Notes: generated by a model from the letters alone, not told the origin. Positions 7,537-16,554 are shown, numbered from the stretch's first letter. The stretch: 64,000 nucleotides of DNA from Amycolatopsis eburnea (GCF_003937945.1 NZ_RSEC01000059.1:541422-605421), one strand, 5' to 3'. A program made the numbers and translations.

Positions 7537-8745
7537 TCAGGCGGGGTCGAAGACGTGCCGTGGCTGTTCGGTGCGCCGCACCGCGATCGCGGTCAGCACG
7601 GCCACGACCGCCGTCACGGCACCGAGGACGGCGAGCGCGCTCCGGGTGCCGCCGGTTGCCGTGCCCATCGCGGAAATGGCGAGCGGGGAGGCGAACTCGC
7701 CGAGGAACAGCGTGCTCGTCCACAGGCCGGTACCCCTGCCTCGCTGTTCGAACGCCAGCCGCTTGACGGCCCAGGTGACCAAGGTGGGCAACAGCATCCC
7801 GGTGCCGAACCCCGTGAGGACCGCGCCGACGGTGATGAGCGCCGGGGACGCCGCGGCGAACACGAGCAGGAACCCGGTGGCGGACAGGCCGAATTCGACC
7901 GGCAGCAGGAGCCGCGGGGTCTTCCCGGCCAGCGGGCCGAACGCCAGCGCGCCGCCTGCCGTGCCCAGTGACATGAGCACGGAGACCAGCCCGATGGCTC
8001 CGGTCGAGGTGACACCGACTTCGGTGAGCACGTAAGGCAGTTCGACGATCAGGGCGTAGAAGACGACGCCGCCGAACACGGTGACCAGGCACGGCGTGGC
8101 CAGCTCGCGCCACGGAAGCTTCGGCAGGCGCTGGTGCACGGTCGGCGCACCCGGTTGCCACAGCTTGGCCAGCATCGGGATCGCGAGCGGCGCGGCGACG
8201 GCGTACAGCCAGAACGGCGTGCGCCAGCTCGACGCGCCCAGTGCGCCGCCGAGGGCCAGGAACGCGGTCGCCGACAGCGTGGCGACCAGTGTCTGCAGGG
8301 CCAGGTAGCGCGCCCGGCGTGCGCCGGACCAGTAGTCGCCGATCAGGGTCGTGCAGCAGGTCATGATCGCGCCTTCGCACAGCCCGACCAGGACGCGGCT
8401 GGCGAGGATCGCGCCGAGCGAGTCCAGGTACAGGGGTGCGGTGCCGAACACGGCGTAGGCCAGCATCGCGGCGATCAGCAGCCGCTTCCGGTCGATCTTG
8501 TCGACGGCGATGCCGGCGAACGGCGCGGTGAGCGCGATCAGCAAGGCGGGCGCGGTGAGCACCAGCGGGACGAGGACGTCCACGACGGGGGTGTCCGCGA
8601 AGGCCTGGGTCAGCCTCGGGAGGACGGGGGCGATGAGGACGGCTCCGAGCACGGACATGCAGCTGCCCGACAGCAGGAGCAGAAGCTGCGTCATCCCCGC
8701 CGATCGCCGGGTGGCCGGGTGCTGCGGAGCGGGGCTTGCGGGCAT
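7537..8745 (-). CDS. MFS transporter
   Basis: A 402-residue integral membrane protein with about 12 hydrophobic helices, the motif A-like loop G-I-A-V-D-K-I-D-R-K-R after helix 2 and a second-half loop G-P-L-A-G-K. Substrate and direction cannot be read from sequence. It follows the LysR gene on the same strand (69-base gap), and that regulator is divergent from an aromatic-degradation cluster, so import of the cluster's substrate or export of an intermediate is a reasonable guess. Confidence 0.88.
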   Translation of the reverse strand: MPASPAPQHPATRRSAGMTQLLLLLSGSCMSVLGAVLIAPVLPRLTQAFADTPVVDVLVPLVLTAPALLIALTAPFAGIAVDKIDRKRLLIAAMLAYAVFGTAPLYLDSLGAILASRVLVGLCEGAIMTCCTTLIGDYWSGARRARYLALQTLVATLSATAFLALGGALGASSWRTPFWLYAVAAPLAIPMLAKLWQPGAPTVHQRLPKLPWRELATPCLVTVFGGVVFYALIVELPYVLTEVGVTSTGAIGLVSVLMSLGTAGGALAFGPLAGKTPRLLLPVEFGLSATGFLLVFAAASPALITVGAVLTGFGTGMLLPTLVTWAVKRLAFEQRGRGTGLWTSTLFLGEFASPLAISAMGTATGGTRSALAVLGAVTAVVAVLTAIAVRRTEQPRHVFDPA

Positions 8746-8814
8746 GTCGGCACCTAGATTCGTCAGTGGTCCAGGACGGGGAGAAGTCTGGGTTTCCCGG
8801 GCCTGGAACGGAAA

Positions 8815-9750
8815 TCACGATTCGTTAAGTGCGGCATCACCGCGGTGGATGGCGACTTCCGCCGCCGCCTCGGCGACGAGCTCGCGCAGGTAGCGGTGCT
8901 CGGGGTCGTCGTCGTGGATCGGGTGCCACCACATCGCCTCCAGCAACGGGCTCACCTCGACCGGGCACGGCAGCGCCCGGACGCCGAGCGCGGCCGGGAT
9001 CCGGTCGGCCAGGCGCCGTTGCAGCAACGCGACGCGGCCGGAGCCGGCGACCAGGCCGGGAATGGCCAAAAAGGACTCGGTGACGATCCGCACGCGCGGT
9101 TCGATGCCCAGCATGCGCATCTGCCGCGCGGCCGGGGTCGACGCCGTCGGCCCGTGGTAGGTGGCCACCCACGGCATCGTTTCGAGCTGCCCGGCGGTCA
9201 GGGTGTCGCCGACCTCCGGGTTGTCGGCCGAGACGAGGCACACCCACTCGTCGGTGTAGAGGTCCTGGTACCGCAGGCCCTGGAGAAAACCGTGCGGCAG
9301 CAACAACAAGTCGAGGCCCGCCAGCACCTGCTCGGCCGCGTCCACCACGTGCGGGGTGTTCGCCAGCAGGCGCAGCCGGGCCCCGGGCGCCCGCTCGTCG
9401 AGCACCGCCGCGAGAGCCGGGCCGAGCACCGCCGCGGCGTAATCGCTGACCACGAAAGAGAACTCGCGCGTGGTGGCCGCGGGATCGATCGCGGCGGTGA
9501 AAACCCGGTCCACGCCGGCCAACGCGACGCCCACCCGCTCCTTCAGCTGGACGGCCAGCGGCGTCAGGCGGGAGGCGTTGCCCACGCGGGTCAGCAGCTC
9601 GTCGTGGAAGTGCCGGCGGAGCCGGGCGAGCTGCGCCGAGACCGCCGGCTGGCTCAGTCCCACCTGTTCGGCCGCGCGGGTGACGCTGCGCTGCTGGAGC
9701 AACGCGTCCAGCGTGACCAGCAGGTTCAGGTCCAGCGTGCCGAGGTTCAT
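8815..9750 (-). CDS. LysR-family regulator (NodD/PcpR-like)
   Basis: A 311-residue regulator with an N-terminal winged helix (D-L-N-L-L-V-T-L-D-A-L-L-Q-Q-R-S-V-T-R-A-A, then L-S-Q-P-A-V-S-A-Q-L-A-R-L-R) and a periplasmic-binding-protein-like effector domain. The opening pattern is that of the NodD/NahR group of aromatic-responsive regulators. The frame stays open far upstream through the antisense of the next genes; the ATG at 9750 is where LysR homology begins. A TGAT-N7-ATCA box lies 21 bases upstream, shared with the divergent catabolic operon it most likely activates. Confidence 0.9.
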   Translation of the reverse strand: MNLGTLDLNLLVTLDALLQQRSVTRAAEQVGLSQPAVSAQLARLRRHFHDELLTRVGNASRLTPLAVQLKERVGVALAGVDRVFTAAIDPAATTREFSFVVSDYAAAVLGPALAAVLDERAPGARLRLLANTPHVVDAAEQVLAGLDLLLLPHGFLQGLRYQDLYTDEWVCLVSADNPEVGDTLTAGQLETMPWVATYHGPTASTPAARQMRMLGIEPRVRIVTESFLAIPGLVAGSGRVALLQRRLADRIPAALGVRALPCPVEVSPLLEAMWWHPIHDDDPEHRYLRELVAEAAAEVAIHRGDAALNES

Positions 9751-9771
9751 CGCGGCAGGATATCCACCGCG

Positions 9772-9788
9772 CTGATGTGGCGCATCAG
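9772..9788. promoter_or_regulatory. LysR box (T-N11-A) between regulator and aromatic operon
   Basis: CTGAT-N7-ATCAG is a perfect inverted repeat with the classic T-N11-A core, located in the 84-base divergent region. It lies about 47 bases from the cyclase-gene start. Confidence 0.65.
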
Positions 9789-9834
9789 CTGATTCGTCTT
9801 CCCTGATGTCCGCGCACACTCCACCCTGGGTGGC

Positions 9835-10794
9835 GTGGAACGAAACGATCCCGAAGGCGCGATCGCGGCGGCGGCGAAACGGTGCTCGAACGCGGGCCGG
9901 TGGGGCCCGGACGACGTGCTCGGCACGCTGAACCACCTCGACGAGGCCAAACGCGTGGAAGGCGCCGCGCTCGTCCGGCGGGGCGCGAGCTTCTCCCTGG
10001 CGCAGCGCTTCGGCGCCGACGGCCCGCAGAAGGGCTGGCGCCGCCGGACGAACCCGGTGCACACGATGCTCGACACCGGCGTGGACGCCGAACGCGGCAC
10101 GCAGGGCTTCCCGCACGGGATCGGCGGCGCCGACGACGTCGTGTTCCTGCCGCTGCAGTCCTCGACCCAGTGGGACGGGCTCGGCCACATCTTCGACCAC
10201 GGCGTCGCCTACAACGGCCGCCGCGCGGGCGACGTCGTCACCAGCGAAGGCGACCGGGTGACCGGGATCGAGACGACCGCCGGGCTGCTCGCCGGCCGCG
10301 GGGTGCTGCTCGACGTCGGGCGCGTGCTCGGCGGCGGCGAGCTGCCCGACGGGTTTGCGATCACCGTCGAGCACCTCGAGGCCACGATCGCCGCGCACGG
10401 CACCACCGCCCGGGTCGGCCGCGGCGACCTCGTCCTCGTCCGGACCGGCCGGCTCACCCGGGCCCGCCGGGAGGGCTGGGGTGACTACGCGGGCGGCGAT
10501 TCGCCCGGCCTGTCGTTCACCACCGCGGAGTGGCTGCACGACACCGAGATCGCCGGGATCGCCACCGACACCTGGGGCGTCGAGGTGCGGCCGAACGAGT
10601 TCGACAACGCGTTCCAGCCGCTGCACCAGGTCGCCATCCCGCACATCGGGCTGTTCCTGGGGGAGATGTGGGACCTCGACGCCCTCGCCGAGGACTGCGC
10701 GGCCGACGGCGTCCACGAGTTCTGGCTGACCGCCGCGCCGCTGCCCGTGACCGGCGCCGTCGGCGCCCCGGTCGCCCCCATCGCCGTCAAGTAA
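9835..10794 (+). CDS. Cyclase/KynB-fold family protein
   Basis: A 319-residue member of the metal-dependent cyclase/kynurenine-formamidase family. The usual HxGTHxDxPxH metal motif appears as S-S-T-Q-W-D-G-L-G-H, keeping Asp and the last His but with Gln at the second His; this Q-W-D form recurs in a large subfamily, as far as I recall. Family members hydrolyse amides or lactones of aromatic breakdown products. It starts with GTG behind a weak GGGTGG and is the first of five genes on one strand that together look like a ring-cleavage pathway, so ring or lactone hydrolysis is the likely job. Confidence 0.82.
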   Translation: MERNDPEGAIAAAAKRCSNAGRWGPDDVLGTLNHLDEAKRVEGAALVRRGASFSLAQRFGADGPQKGWRRRTNPVHTMLDTGVDAERGTQGFPHGIGGADDVVFLPLQSSTQWDGLGHIFDHGVAYNGRRAGDVVTSEGDRVTGIETTAGLLAGRGVLLDVGRVLGGGELPDGFAITVEHLEATIAAHGTTARVGRGDLVLVRTGRLTRARREGWGDYAGGDSPGLSFTTAEWLHDTEIAGIATDTWGVEVRPNEFDNAFQPLHQVAIPHIGLFLGEMWDLDALAEDCAADGVHEFWLTAAPLPVTGAVGAPVAPIAVK

Positions 10795-10809
10795 CCGAAG
10801 GAGCCTGTC

Positions 10810-11925
10810 ATGACCGCCGTGAACACGGTCCTCGTGGCCGGCGCGGGCCTCGCCGGAACCGGCACCGCGATCCTGCTCGCCGCCTGCGGAGTCGCGGTCG
10901 ACCTGGTCGAGGCCGACGCCGGGATCAGCGCGCTCGGGTCGGGGATCACGTTGCAGGGCAACGCCTTGCGCGTGCTGCGCGAACTCGGCGTCTGGCCGGC
11001 CGTGCGAGCAGAAGGCTACTGCTTCGACAGCCTGGGCCTGCGCGCCCCGGACGGCACGGTGCTGGCCGAGTTCCCCGACGCCCGCACCGGCGGCCCCGAC
11101 CTGCCCGCGGCACTGGGCATGCCCCGGCCCGCACTGGCGCGCATCCTCATCGACCGGGCACGCGACGCGGGGGTGAAACTCCACTTCGGACGGTCGGTCA
11201 CCGGCCTCGGCGAAGACGGCGCCGTCACGTTCTCCGACGGCTCGACCGGCCGGTACGACCTGGTCGTCGGCGCGGACGGCATCCGCTCGACCGTCCGGCG
11301 GCTGCTCGGCATCCAGCTCGAGACAAAGCCGACGGGGATGGGGATCTGGCGCGCGTTCGGCCCGCGCCCGGCGTCGGTCACGCGGACCGACCTCTGCTAC
11401 GGCGGCCCGTGCTACATCGCCGGGTACTGCCCGACCGGGGAAGACTCGCTCTACGCCTACCTCGTCGAGAACGCGCAGGACCGCGGCGGGCTGACCCCGG
11501 GGGAGCGGCTGGCGACGATGCGGCGGCTCGCGGCGGCCTACCACGGGCCGTGGGACGAGATCCGCGCCGCGCTCGACGACCCCGGCCGCATCCACTACAC
11601 CCGGTTCGAAACGCACGTCCTGCCGGCGCCGTGGCACCGCGGCCGGGTCGTGCTGATCGGCGACGCCGCGCACTCCTGCCCGCCCACCCTCGCCCAGGGC
11701 GGCGCCCAGGCCCTAGAAGACGCGGCGGTGCTGGCCGAGCTGCTCACCACGTACGACGTCGTGGACGAGCGGCTGTGGACGGCGTTCGCCGACCGCCGCC
11801 ACGCCCGCGCCGAAGCCGTCGTCGACGCGTCGAACCAGCTGGGCCGGTGGCTGCTCGACCGCGAGCCGGGCGACGTCCCCGGGCTCATGCACCGGATCGC
11901 CGAACTCGTCTCCCAGCCCGCCTGA
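10810..11925 (+). CDS. FAD-dependent aromatic hydroxylase (group A monooxygenase)
   Basis: A 371-residue flavoprotein with all three signatures of single-component aromatic hydroxylases: G-A-G-L-A-G (residues 11-16) for ADP binding, the D-G motif G-A-D-G-I-R-S, and the G-D motif G-D-A-A-H-S-C-P-P. It would use NAD(P)H and O2 to hydroxylate a phenol or pyridine ring, preparing it for the extradiol dioxygenase encoded next. GAAGGAG lies before the ATG. Salicylate- or dihydroxypyridine-hydroxylase-like; the substrate is unknown. Confidence 0.88.
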   Translation: MTAVNTVLVAGAGLAGTGTAILLAACGVAVDLVEADAGISALGSGITLQGNALRVLRELGVWPAVRAEGYCFDSLGLRAPDGTVLAEFPDARTGGPDLPAALGMPRPALARILIDRARDAGVKLHFGRSVTGLGEDGAVTFSDGSTGRYDLVVGADGIRSTVRRLLGIQLETKPTGMGIWRAFGPRPASVTRTDLCYGGPCYIAGYCPTGEDSLYAYLVENAQDRGGLTPGERLATMRRLAAAYHGPWDEIRAALDDPGRIHYTRFETHVLPAPWHRGRVVLIGDAAHSCPPTLAQGGAQALEDAAVLAELLTTYDVVDERLWTAFADRRHARAEAVVDASNQLGRWLLDREPGDVPGLMHRIAELVSQPA

Positions 11926-11939
11926 CCACGGAGGTTCCC

Positions 11940-12878
11940 TTGCCCGACCGCCTGATCACCCACCTGCGGCACGTCGACCTCGCCGTGCCCGACTTCGCCC
12001 GGCAGCGCGACTTCTTCACCGGCGCCTGGGGCCTGGACACCGAGCACACCGACACCGGCATCGCGTTCCTCGCCGCGGCGGGCTCGCCCGAGCAGTACGT
12101 CGTCCGGCTGCGCCAGGCCGAGGACAAGCGCATCGACCTGATCGCGTTCGGCGCGGCCACCCCGGCCGACGTCGACACCCTCGCCGCCCGGCTGGCCACC
12201 GCGGGTGTCACCCTCGTCCACGAACCCCGGACCCTGCTGACCCCGGGCGGTGGCTACGGTTTCCGGTTCTTCGACAACGAGGGCCGCACGATCGAGGTCA
12301 GCGCCGACGTCGCGATCCGCGCGCACCGCAAGGTCGAAGCCGGCGAGTCCGTCCCGGTGCGACTGTCGCATGTGGTCATCAACTCCGCGGACCCCGAGGG
12401 CACGCGTGCCTTCTACGAACGCCACCTCGGGTTCCGGCTCTCGGACACGCTCATGCACCCGCGGATGGGCGAGATGATGTGGTTCCTGCGGATCAACGCC
12501 TGGCACCACAGCGTCGCGATCGCCCGCGGCCCGCACCCGTCGCTGCACCACGCGTCCTTCGAGCTGCGCGGGCTCGACGAGTACATGCGCGGCACCGGCC
12601 GCCTGCTGCGCGCCGGCGTCGAAAAGATCTGGGGTCCGGGACGGCACCTCGCCGGGAACAACACGTTCTCCTACTTCCTCGACCCGCACGGCAACACCCT
12701 GGAGTACACGACGGAGCTGGACGAGGTCGACGAGGACACCTGGCACCCGCACCTCTACGACTTCAGCCGGCCGGAGGTCTCCGACCAGTGGGGGACCGCG
12801 AACGCGATGAACGAGTTCGTCGCGCGCAAGTCGTTCAACGACCCGGACAAGGGTCTCTTCGTCGCCCCGCCGGTGTAG
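11940..12878 (+). CDS. Two-domain VOC extradiol (type I) ring-cleavage dioxygenase
   Basis: A 312-residue protein of two vicinal-oxygen-chelate modules. The second carries the expected 2-His-1-Glu iron set: His in R-L-S-H-V-V, His in L-H-H-A-S-F-E and Glu in L-E-Y-T-T-E. This predicts meta-cleavage of a catechol-like substrate. The start is a TTG with ACGGAGG five bases upstream; no better start exists near. It follows the monooxygenase by 14 bases and precedes the FAH gene by 2, inside one operon. Confidence 0.86.
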   Translation: MPDRLITHLRHVDLAVPDFARQRDFFTGAWGLDTEHTDTGIAFLAAAGSPEQYVVRLRQAEDKRIDLIAFGAATPADVDTLAARLATAGVTLVHEPRTLLTPGGGYGFRFFDNEGRTIEVSADVAIRAHRKVEAGESVPVRLSHVVINSADPEGTRAFYERHLGFRLSDTLMHPRMGEMMWFLRINAWHHSVAIARGPHPSLHHASFELRGLDEYMRGTGRLLRAGVEKIWGPGRHLAGNNTFSYFLDPHGNTLEYTTELDEVDEDTWHPHLYDFSRPEVSDQWGTANAMNEFVARKSFNDPDKGLFVAPPV

Positions 12879-12880
12879 CC

Positions 12881-13837
12881 GTGCGGTTCGCCACCTACGA
12901 GCAGGACGGGACCGTCCACGCCGGAGTCGCCGGCGAGGACGGGCTGCACCCGTTGCCGGACCACACAACCGTGCTCGACCTCGTGCGCGCCGGGCTGCCC
13001 GCCGCGCTGGAAGCCGGGGCGGCGGCGCTGCGGGGACCGGCCGTGCCGCCGGCCGCGGTGCGGTTGCGGCCACCGCTGGAACCGCCCACCGTGCGGGACT
13101 TCGTGGCCTTCGAGGAGCACGTCGAAGGCGTCGTCGCGAGCGTGTCCGGCGGGGCCGGGGTGCCGCCCGAGTGGTACGACGCCCCGACGTTCTACTTCAC
13201 CAACCCGTACGCGCTGCTCGGGGCCCACGACGACGTCCCGATTCCGCCGGGCTGCGCGCTGTTCGACTTCGAGCTGGAGGTCGCCGCGGTGGTCGGCCGC
13301 GACGGCGCGTCCCTGGATCCCGCGCGGGCCCGGGACGCGATCTTCGGGTACACGATCCTCAACGACTGGTCCGCCCGCGACCTGCAGCGCCGCGAGATGA
13401 AGGTCCAGCTCGGGCCGGCCAAGGGCAAGGACTCCGCCACGACGCTGGGCCCGTGGCTGGTGACCGCGGACGAGCTGGCGGCGCACCACGACGAGGACGG
13501 CTTCCTCGCGCTCGAGATGACCGTCGCGGTCAACGGCGTGCGCGTCGGCCACGACCTGCTGTCGAACATGGGCTGGCCGTTCGCCGAGCTGGTCGCCTAC
13601 GCCTCGCGGGGCACGCAGGTCCGGGCCGGGGACGTGCTCGGCTCGGGAACCTGCGGCAACGGCGGCTGCCTGGCCGAGCTGTGGGGCCGGGGCCGGGAAA
13701 TCCCGCCGCTGGCGCCGGGCGACGTCGTCGAGATGGCGGTCGAGGGGCTGGGGACGATCCGCAACACCGTCGTCGCCGGCACCACCCTGCCGCCGGTGGC
13801 CCGTGCCCGCCCGCGGCTGCGGCACCGAACCCGTTGA
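12881..13837 (+). CDS. Fumarylacetoacetate hydrolase (FAH) family protein
   Basis: A 318-residue FAH-superfamily enzyme. Acidic metal ligands are visible in D-F-E-L-E-V-A and N-D-W-S-A-R-D, and G-x-G-T-C-G-N-G-G near the C-terminus matches the family's G-T-x-x-G loop. Members hydrolyse, hydrate or decarboxylate ring-cleavage products. The GTG start lies two bases after the dioxygenase stop and has no clear ribosome binding site, so it depends on coupling. Confidence 0.85.
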   Translation: MRFATYEQDGTVHAGVAGEDGLHPLPDHTTVLDLVRAGLPAALEAGAAALRGPAVPPAAVRLRPPLEPPTVRDFVAFEEHVEGVVASVSGGAGVPPEWYDAPTFYFTNPYALLGAHDDVPIPPGCALFDFELEVAAVVGRDGASLDPARARDAIFGYTILNDWSARDLQRREMKVQLGPAKGKDSATTLGPWLVTADELAAHHDEDGFLALEMTVAVNGVRVGHDLLSNMGWPFAELVAYASRGTQVRAGDVLGSGTCGNGGCLAELWGRGREIPPLAPGDVVEMAVEGLGTIRNTVVAGTTLPPVARARPRLRHRTR

Positions 13838-13856
13838 CCACGACGAAAGGACCGAA

Positions 13857-14993
13857 GTGTTCGAGTACTTCCCCGAGAACTACCCGTGGAGCCTGGGCGT
13901 CGTCGCCACGCTCAACAGCGGCGGGCTCATCGACGAGGTCGACCGGGCGTGCCGCCCCATCCGAGAGGCGGCCACCCGGGGCGAGGACGCGGGAACCCCG
14001 GACTTCCTGCGTGCGTGGACGGCGCTGACCGACCAGCTCGTCGGCCAGGCCGAGGAAGCCGAGAAGGCCGGCCACCGCCGGACCGCCGGGCAGCTCTACG
14101 CGCGTGCCACCAACTACCTCGCCCAGGCCGAACGCCTCCAGAGCGCCTCCGCCGAGGGACGGCTCGACAGCTACCGGCGCGTGCTGGAGCTGCAGCAGAA
14201 GGCGTTCGACCTCAAGGACCCGGGCATCACGCGCGTCGAAGTCCCGTACGAGGGCACCACGCTGCCGGCGTACTTCAGCTCCGCCGGCGAGCGGGCCCCG
14301 GTCATGATCATGTGGAACGGCCTGGACTCCACCAAGGAGCACATGTACGCCTCCGGGCACTGGGCAGAGCTGGCCGCGCGCGGGATCTCGTGCCTGATGG
14401 TCGACTGCCCCGGTTCCGGCGAGGCGCTGCGCGTGCAGGGGCTCACCGCCCGCGTCGACACCGAGGCGTGGGCGAGCGCCTGCGTCGACTACCTCGAAAC
14501 CCGCGACGACGTCGACCCCGCCCGCATCGGCCTGGTCGGCTGGTCGCTCGGCGGCTACTACGCCCCGCGCGCGGCGGCCTTCGAGAAGCGGCTCGCGCTG
14601 GTCGTCGCGTGGGGCGCCAACCACGACTGGGGCGCGGTGCAGCGGCGGCGGCTGGAACGCGAAGGCGAGCGCCCGGTGCCGCACTACTGGGAGCACGTCC
14701 GGTGGGTCTGGGGCTACGAAGACCTCGACGAGTTCATCGCCTTCGCCGACCGGATCAACTTGGACGGCGTCGTCGAGCGCATCACCGTGCCGTTCCTCAT
14801 CTGCCACGGCGAACGCGACCGGCAGATTCCCCTGGAATACGCGCACCGTTCGTACGAGCAGGCGGTCGGCAGCCCCCGGCGGGACCTGCGGATCTTCACC
14901 GCCGAGGAAGGGGCCAGCGAGCACATCGGGCTGGACCACCTCGGCCACGTCAGCACCTACATCGCCGACTGGGTGAGCGACGTGCTCGGCTGA
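13857..14993 (+). CDS. Alpha/beta hydrolase of the dihydroxypseudooxynicotine-hydrolase/FrsA-like type
   Basis: A 378-residue serine hydrolase with a long helical N-terminal cap (about 1-125) and nucleophile elbow G-W-S-L-G-G. The acid is probably in G-E-R-D-R-Q and the His in G-L-D-H-L-G-H. The architecture matches C-C bond hydrolases of nicotine degradation more than lipases. AAAGGA precedes the GTG. As the last gene of the aromatic cluster it probably cleaves the C-C bond of the meta-cleavage product. It ends beside a palindromic repeat that separates it from the convergent xylanase. Confidence 0.82.
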   Translation: MFEYFPENYPWSLGVVATLNSGGLIDEVDRACRPIREAATRGEDAGTPDFLRAWTALTDQLVGQAEEAEKAGHRRTAGQLYARATNYLAQAERLQSASAEGRLDSYRRVLELQQKAFDLKDPGITRVEVPYEGTTLPAYFSSAGERAPVMIMWNGLDSTKEHMYASGHWAELAARGISCLMVDCPGSGEALRVQGLTARVDTEAWASACVDYLETRDDVDPARIGLVGWSLGGYYAPRAAAFEKRLALVVAWGANHDWGAVQRRRLEREGERPVPHYWEHVRWVWGYEDLDEFIAFADRINLDGVVERITVPFLICHGERDRQIPLEYAHRSYEQAVGSPRRDLRIFTAEEGASEHIGLDHLGHVSTYIADWVSDVLG

Positions 14994-15052
14994 AATGCCG
15001 TCAAGGCCACCTTACGGGCGTCAGACACCCGTAAGGTGGCCTTGACGGCATT
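14994..15052. repeat. Dispersed palindromic repeat, family A, copy 1
   Basis: 29-base arms (14994-15022 and 15024-15052) around a single central A, one mismatch. The core reads gccaccttacgggcgtc on the left arm. Other copies lie at 47196-47248 and 62045-62099. It begins at the stop codon of the C-C hydrolase and ends 11 bases before the end of the convergent xylanase gene, so it likely terminates both. Confidence 0.88.
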
Positions 15053-15062
15053 CGGGTGGGGC

Positions 15063-16445
15063 TCAGGAAGCGCTGCAGCTGACGCTGGGCCAGTTCCAGT
15101 TGCCGTTGTGCATGATGGTGACGCCCCAGTTGTTGCCGTTCCCGTTGGGCGTCGCGATGAGGACCTGGCTGCTGGGCCACGTCGCGTTGATGTTCCACGT
15201 CGCGCTGATCCGGGCCGGGCTCGGCACGGTCATCGTGACCGTCCACGAACTCGCGCCGCTCACCGAGACGTTGAGGTTGTACCGGTCACTCCACGACTGC
15301 CCCGCCGACAGCGAGGCCGTGCAGCTCCCGCCGCCCGGTGTGGTCGGCGTCGTCGTGGGGTTCGTCGGTGTTGTCGTGGGGTTCGTCGGCGTGGTCGGTG
15401 TCGTGGTCGTCCCGCCGCCGGAGTTGAGGACGTTCAGCACCGAGTTGTACGCCGCCTTCTTGTTCCCGTTGCCGTCGAACAGCAGGGGACTCTCGCTGGA
15501 GCGCCAGGAATCGCTGTCCCGCACGCCCCACACGGTGATGCCGACGCAGCGCGCGACGTTCATGCACGCCTGGGTCAGCGCCGCGTACTGCGACGTCGAA
15601 GCGTTCGTCACGTCGACCTCGGTCAGCGCCACGTCGACGCCGAGCGCCGCGAAGCTGGAGATCGTCGTCTGGAGGTTGCTGGGCACCGAGCTGCCGCCGG
15701 TGAAGTGGGCCTGCAGGCCGACGCAGTCGATCGGGACGCCGCGGGACTTGAAGTCCTGCACCATGCGGTACACGCCCTGGGTCTTGCCGTAGTTCCAGTT
15801 GTCGATGTTGTAGTCGTTGTAGCAGAGCTTGGTCGACGGGTCGGCCGCGCGGGCGGTCTTGAACGCGACCTCGATCCAGTCGTTGCCCGTGCCCTGGAGG
15901 TTCGACGAACGGCGGCTGCCGTCTTCGTTGAAGGCTTCGTTGACGACGTCCCAGTAGGCGAGCTTGCCTTGGTAGTGCGCCATCACCTTCTGGATGTGGT
16001 TGATCATCGCGTTGCGCAGCGTGCTGCCGCTCATGCTCTGCATCCAGCCCGGCTGCTGGGCGTGCCAGGCGAGGGTGTGGCCGCGGACCTTCGAGCCGTG
16101 GCTCACCGCCCAGTTGTAGACCTGGTCGCCGGCGGAGAAGTTGAACTGGTTCTGGTTGGGCTCGGTCGCGTCGGGCTTCATCTCGTTCTCCGGCGTGACC
16201 ATGTTGAACTCACGCGCGGCGATCGTGGTGTAGGCCGACTGCCCGAGCTTGCCCGCGGCGATCGCGGTACCGAAGTACCGGCCGGACTGCGCGGCCGCCG
16301 CCCCCAAGGTGCTGGCCGCGGCATCGGCGCCGGGCGCGGTCACCAGTACGGCGGCCGTCGCGGCCACGGTGGCGACCCCGGCCAGTGCTCGGGTGGCGGG
16401 GGAGCGCCACCATCTGCTGCGTGGATCCGACGAACTTCTGGCCAT
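15063..16445 (-). CDS. Secreted GH10 endo-1,4-beta-xylanase with C-terminal CBM2
   Basis: A 460-residue xylanase. Signal peptide to about residue 43 (A-D-A-A-A), GH10 barrel about 45-345, Thr/Pro/Asn linker with repeated T-N-P-T-T-T-P (about 350-372), then a family 2 cellulose/xylan-binding module. The acid/base is Glu170 (D-V-V-N-E) and the nucleophile Glu276 (L-T-E-V-D). The ATG at 16445 follows AAGGAGACC; the frame is open for 26 further codons without signal-peptide features. It complements the GH62 enzyme at the window start. Confidence 0.95.
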   Translation of the reverse strand: MARSSSDPRSRWWRSPATRALAGVATVAATAAVLVTAPGADAAASTLGAAAAQSGRYFGTAIAAGKLGQSAYTTIAAREFNMVTPENEMKPDATEPNQNQFNFSAGDQVYNWAVSHGSKVRGHTLAWHAQQPGWMQSMSGSTLRNAMINHIQKVMAHYQGKLAYWDVVNEAFNEDGSRRSSNLQGTGNDWIEVAFKTARAADPSTKLCYNDYNIDNWNYGKTQGVYRMVQDFKSRGVPIDCVGLQAHFTGGSSVPSNLQTTISSFAALGVDVALTEVDVTNASTSQYAALTQACMNVARCVGITVWGVRDSDSWRSSESPLLFDGNGNKKAAYNSVLNVLNSGGGTTTTPTTPTNPTTTPTNPTTTPTTPGGGSCTASLSAGQSWSDRYNLNVSVSGASSWTVTMTVPSPARISATWNINATWPSSQVLIATPNGNGNNWGVTIMHNGNWNWPSVSCSAS

Positions 16446-16525
16446 CCGTGGTCTCCTTAACGGCACGCGTCGACGAAGTTGCTTACCGTCAGCAGAAGAA
16501 CACGGTGGATCGACGCTCCGCAAAG

Positions 16526-16547
16526 AGTTTCGATCGACTTTCGAAGT
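16526..16547 (-). promoter_or_regulatory. Xylan-regulon-like TTTCGA repeat upstream of the xylanase
   Basis: The stretch contains gtttcgatcg and actttcgaagt, two CTTTCGAA-like elements about 80-100 bases upstream of the xylanase start. Actinomycete xylanase promoters carry CGAAA/TTTCG inverted motifs bound by LacI-type repressors; this resemblance is from memory. The site also lies just downstream of the PaaX-family gene end. Confidence 0.35.
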
Positions 16548-16554
16548 GCCGCCT

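Noticed and set aside
9751..11673. Very long upstream extension of the LysR reading frame (952 codons in all)
   Set aside because: The extension is antisense to the cyclase and monooxygenase genes and has low-complexity Arg/Pro/Gly composition. LysR homology starts at the ATG at 9750.
15340..15415. Repeated gtcgtggggttcgtcgg units as a possible CRISPR or minisatellite
   Set aside because: They encode the Thr/Pro/Asn linker between the GH10 and CBM2 modules; no spacer-repeat structure and no cas genes.
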